Assembly: GCA_015657575.1 (NCBI GenBank)
Contig: JACDQN010000441.1
Span: 1 to 50,909, forward strand
From: Sphingopyxis sp.
GTDB lineage: Bacteria > Pseudomonadota > Alphaproteobacteria > Sphingomonadales > Sphingomonadaceae
DNA length: 50,909 bases
Direction: 5' to 3'
In this document: one piece after another, positions 50,008-50,909 of the stretch
Numbering within the stretch: the stretch's first letter is position 1
Layout: every line of letters starts with the position of its first letter
Translations under genes and position numbers: made by a program
Notes under the pieces: generated by a model
Databases searched by the model: none
Seen by the model: only the letters and a program-made list of their open reading frames with translations
What the model was told of the DNA's origin: nothing

Positions 50008-50909
50008 GTGCAGGATCTCAATGTCATCGACCAGTTCATGCAGGCGTTCATCGCCTATATCGACAGCGGGTTCGGGCTGCTCGGCGGTGACGTCGGGTTC
50101 CTGACCACGATTCTGATCGGCATCGACATCACGCTCGCCGGGCTGTTCTGGGCGCTCGGTGGCGAGCAGGACGTCATCGGCAAGTTCCTCAAGAAGATTC
50201 TCTATGTCGGCGCCTTCGCGCTGATCCTGAACAGTTTTCCGGTCCTGTCCGATATCATCTTCCGCTCGTTCGCCGGGCTCGGGCTGACCGCAGGCGGCAG
50301 CGCAATCGGCCCCCAGGACCTGCTGATGCCGGGGCGCCTTGCGGGGACCGGCTTCGAGGCGGCATGGCCTTTGCTCGAACAGGCGAAGGAGCTGGTGGGG
50401 CCGATCGACTTCTTCGACAATTTCGTCGAGATCGCGGTGCTGGTGATTGCCTGGATCATCGTCATCGCCGCCTTCTTCATTCTCGCGATCCAGCTCTTCA
50501 TCACCATCCTCGAGTTCAAGCTGACCTCGCTCGCCGGCTTCGTGCTGGTGCCGTTCGCGCTGTGGAACCGCACCTCCTTCCTCGCCGAGCGCGTGCTCGG
50601 CAATATCGTCTCGTCGGGGATCAAGGTCATGGTGCTCGCGGTCATCGTCGGCATCGGCTCCAATTATTTTGCCGACTTCACCGGCGCGATCGCCGGCGAC
50701 GAGGTCTCCATCGAGCAGGCGGTGTCGCTGATGCTGGCCAGCCTCGCGCTGTTCGGGCTCGCGATCTTCGGCCCCGGCATAGCCTCGGGACTGGTCGCGG
50801 GCGCACCTCAGCTCGGTGCGGGATCGGCAGTGACGACGACCGCGCTCGCCGCAGGCGGCCTCGCAATGGGCGGCGCGGGCGCCGTCGCCGCGGCGCGCGG
50901 CGCGGCGGG
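50008..50909 (+). CDS. trbL: TrbL, VirB6-like membrane protein, cut by the window end
   Basis: At least 300 residues of a polytopic membrane protein, open to the last base. The GTG start 50008 is preceded by AGGAG, and LNVIDQFMQAFIAYIDSGF is the TrbL N-terminus. Hydrophobic segments include TTILIGIDITLAGLFWAL, VLVIAWIIVIAAFFILAIQL and VMVLAVIVGIGSNYF. The C-terminal Gly/Ala-rich region begins near the window edge. The remaining trbF-trbI genes would be expected next. Confidence 0.92.
   Translation, partial: MQDLNVIDQFMQAFIAYIDSGFGLLGGDVGFLTTILIGIDITLAGLFWALGGEQDVIGKFLKKILYVGAFALILNSFPVLSDIIFRSFAGLGLTAGGSAIGPQDLLMPGRLAGTGFEAAWPLLEQAKELVGPIDFFDNFVEIAVLVIAWIIVIAAFFILAIQLFITILEFKLTSLAGFVLVPFALWNRTSFLAERVLGNIVSSGIKVMVLAVIVGIGSNYFADFTGAIAGDEVSIEQAVSLMLASLALFGLAIFGPGIASGLVAGAPQLGAGSAVTTTALAAGGLAMGGAGAVAAARGAA

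Noticed and set aside
3018-50909. attR copy of the tRNA-Gly 3' end
   Set aside because: No second copy of TTCGATTCCCGC followed by TACCCGCTCCA was noticed; the right end is probably outside the window.

Overview
The window looks like part of a sphingomonad (Alphaproteobacteria, Sphingopyxis/Sphingomonas-like) chromosome carrying the left part of an integrative and conjugative element (ICE). The host assignment is inferred from high G+C, typical codon use and many sphingomonad-type proteins; it has not been checked by a search. Positions 1-3017 are chromosome: the C-terminal part of release factor 3 (prfC), a secreted orphan, DNA polymerase IV (dinB) and a tRNA-Gly(TCC). A tyrosine integrase follows directly behind the tRNA 3' end, as expected for an element inserted at that tRNA. 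The other end (attR) was not seen and probably lies beyond position 50909.

Layout of the element. (1) 3.1-4.5 kb: integrase with a palindrome-rich leader. (2) 4.6-11.7 kb: cargo. It holds a FecI/FecR/TonB-receptor cell-surface signalling system with three matching ECF promoters (GGAAA-N16-CGT), a small secreted Ala/Pro/Glu-rich protein, a metal-dependent-hydrolase-like protein and a DUF2147 protein. (3) 11.6-16.8 kb: a quorum-sensing excision and transfer switch: luxR, luxI, a PhyH-type dioxygenase, a two-frame activator (DUF6499 + DUF2285, like FseA of the Mesorhizobium symbiosis island), a QseC-like repressor, a QseM-like DUF2285 antiactivator, an RdfS/AlpA-like excisionase, TraF peptidase and a lytic transglycosylase. 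(4) 16.9-30.7 kb: small orphans, two SRAP-family proteins, a large nuclease-STAND ATPase, ArdC antirestriction protein, DUF2958, ParB, DUF736, and a DUF3363-type relaxase. (5) 30.7-42.1 kb: a secreted nuclease and a defence-like block with HEPN-type proteins, DUF4238, an AbiJ-like protein and a Gabija-like gajAB pair. (6) 42.5-50.9 kb: conjugation genes traG, an RHH regulator, trbB, trbC, trbD, trbE, trbJ and trbL (cut by the window end).

How it may work. By analogy with the Mesorhizobium ICEMlSymR7A pathway, LuxR plus acyl-homoserine lactone would switch on luxI-phyH-fseA. A +1 ribosomal frameshift at TTTC (14151-14154) would give the full activator. That protein would turn on rdfS-traF, causing excision and transfer, while QseM, controlled by QseC, holds the switch off. 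The dioxygenase gene between luxI and fseA is the part I cannot explain from the known model, and is the most interesting novelty.

Caution. Six protein genes (phyH, SRAP peptidase, STAND ATPase, AbiJ-like, gajA, trbE) are each broken by what reads as a single-base indel, most in short homopolymers, and the tRNA-Gly has one extra G. So many one-base lesions, including in a tRNA and in trbE, suggest uncorrected assembly indels rather than true pseudogenes. The frameshift in the fseA-like gene has to be judged with this in mind, although its family is known to use one.
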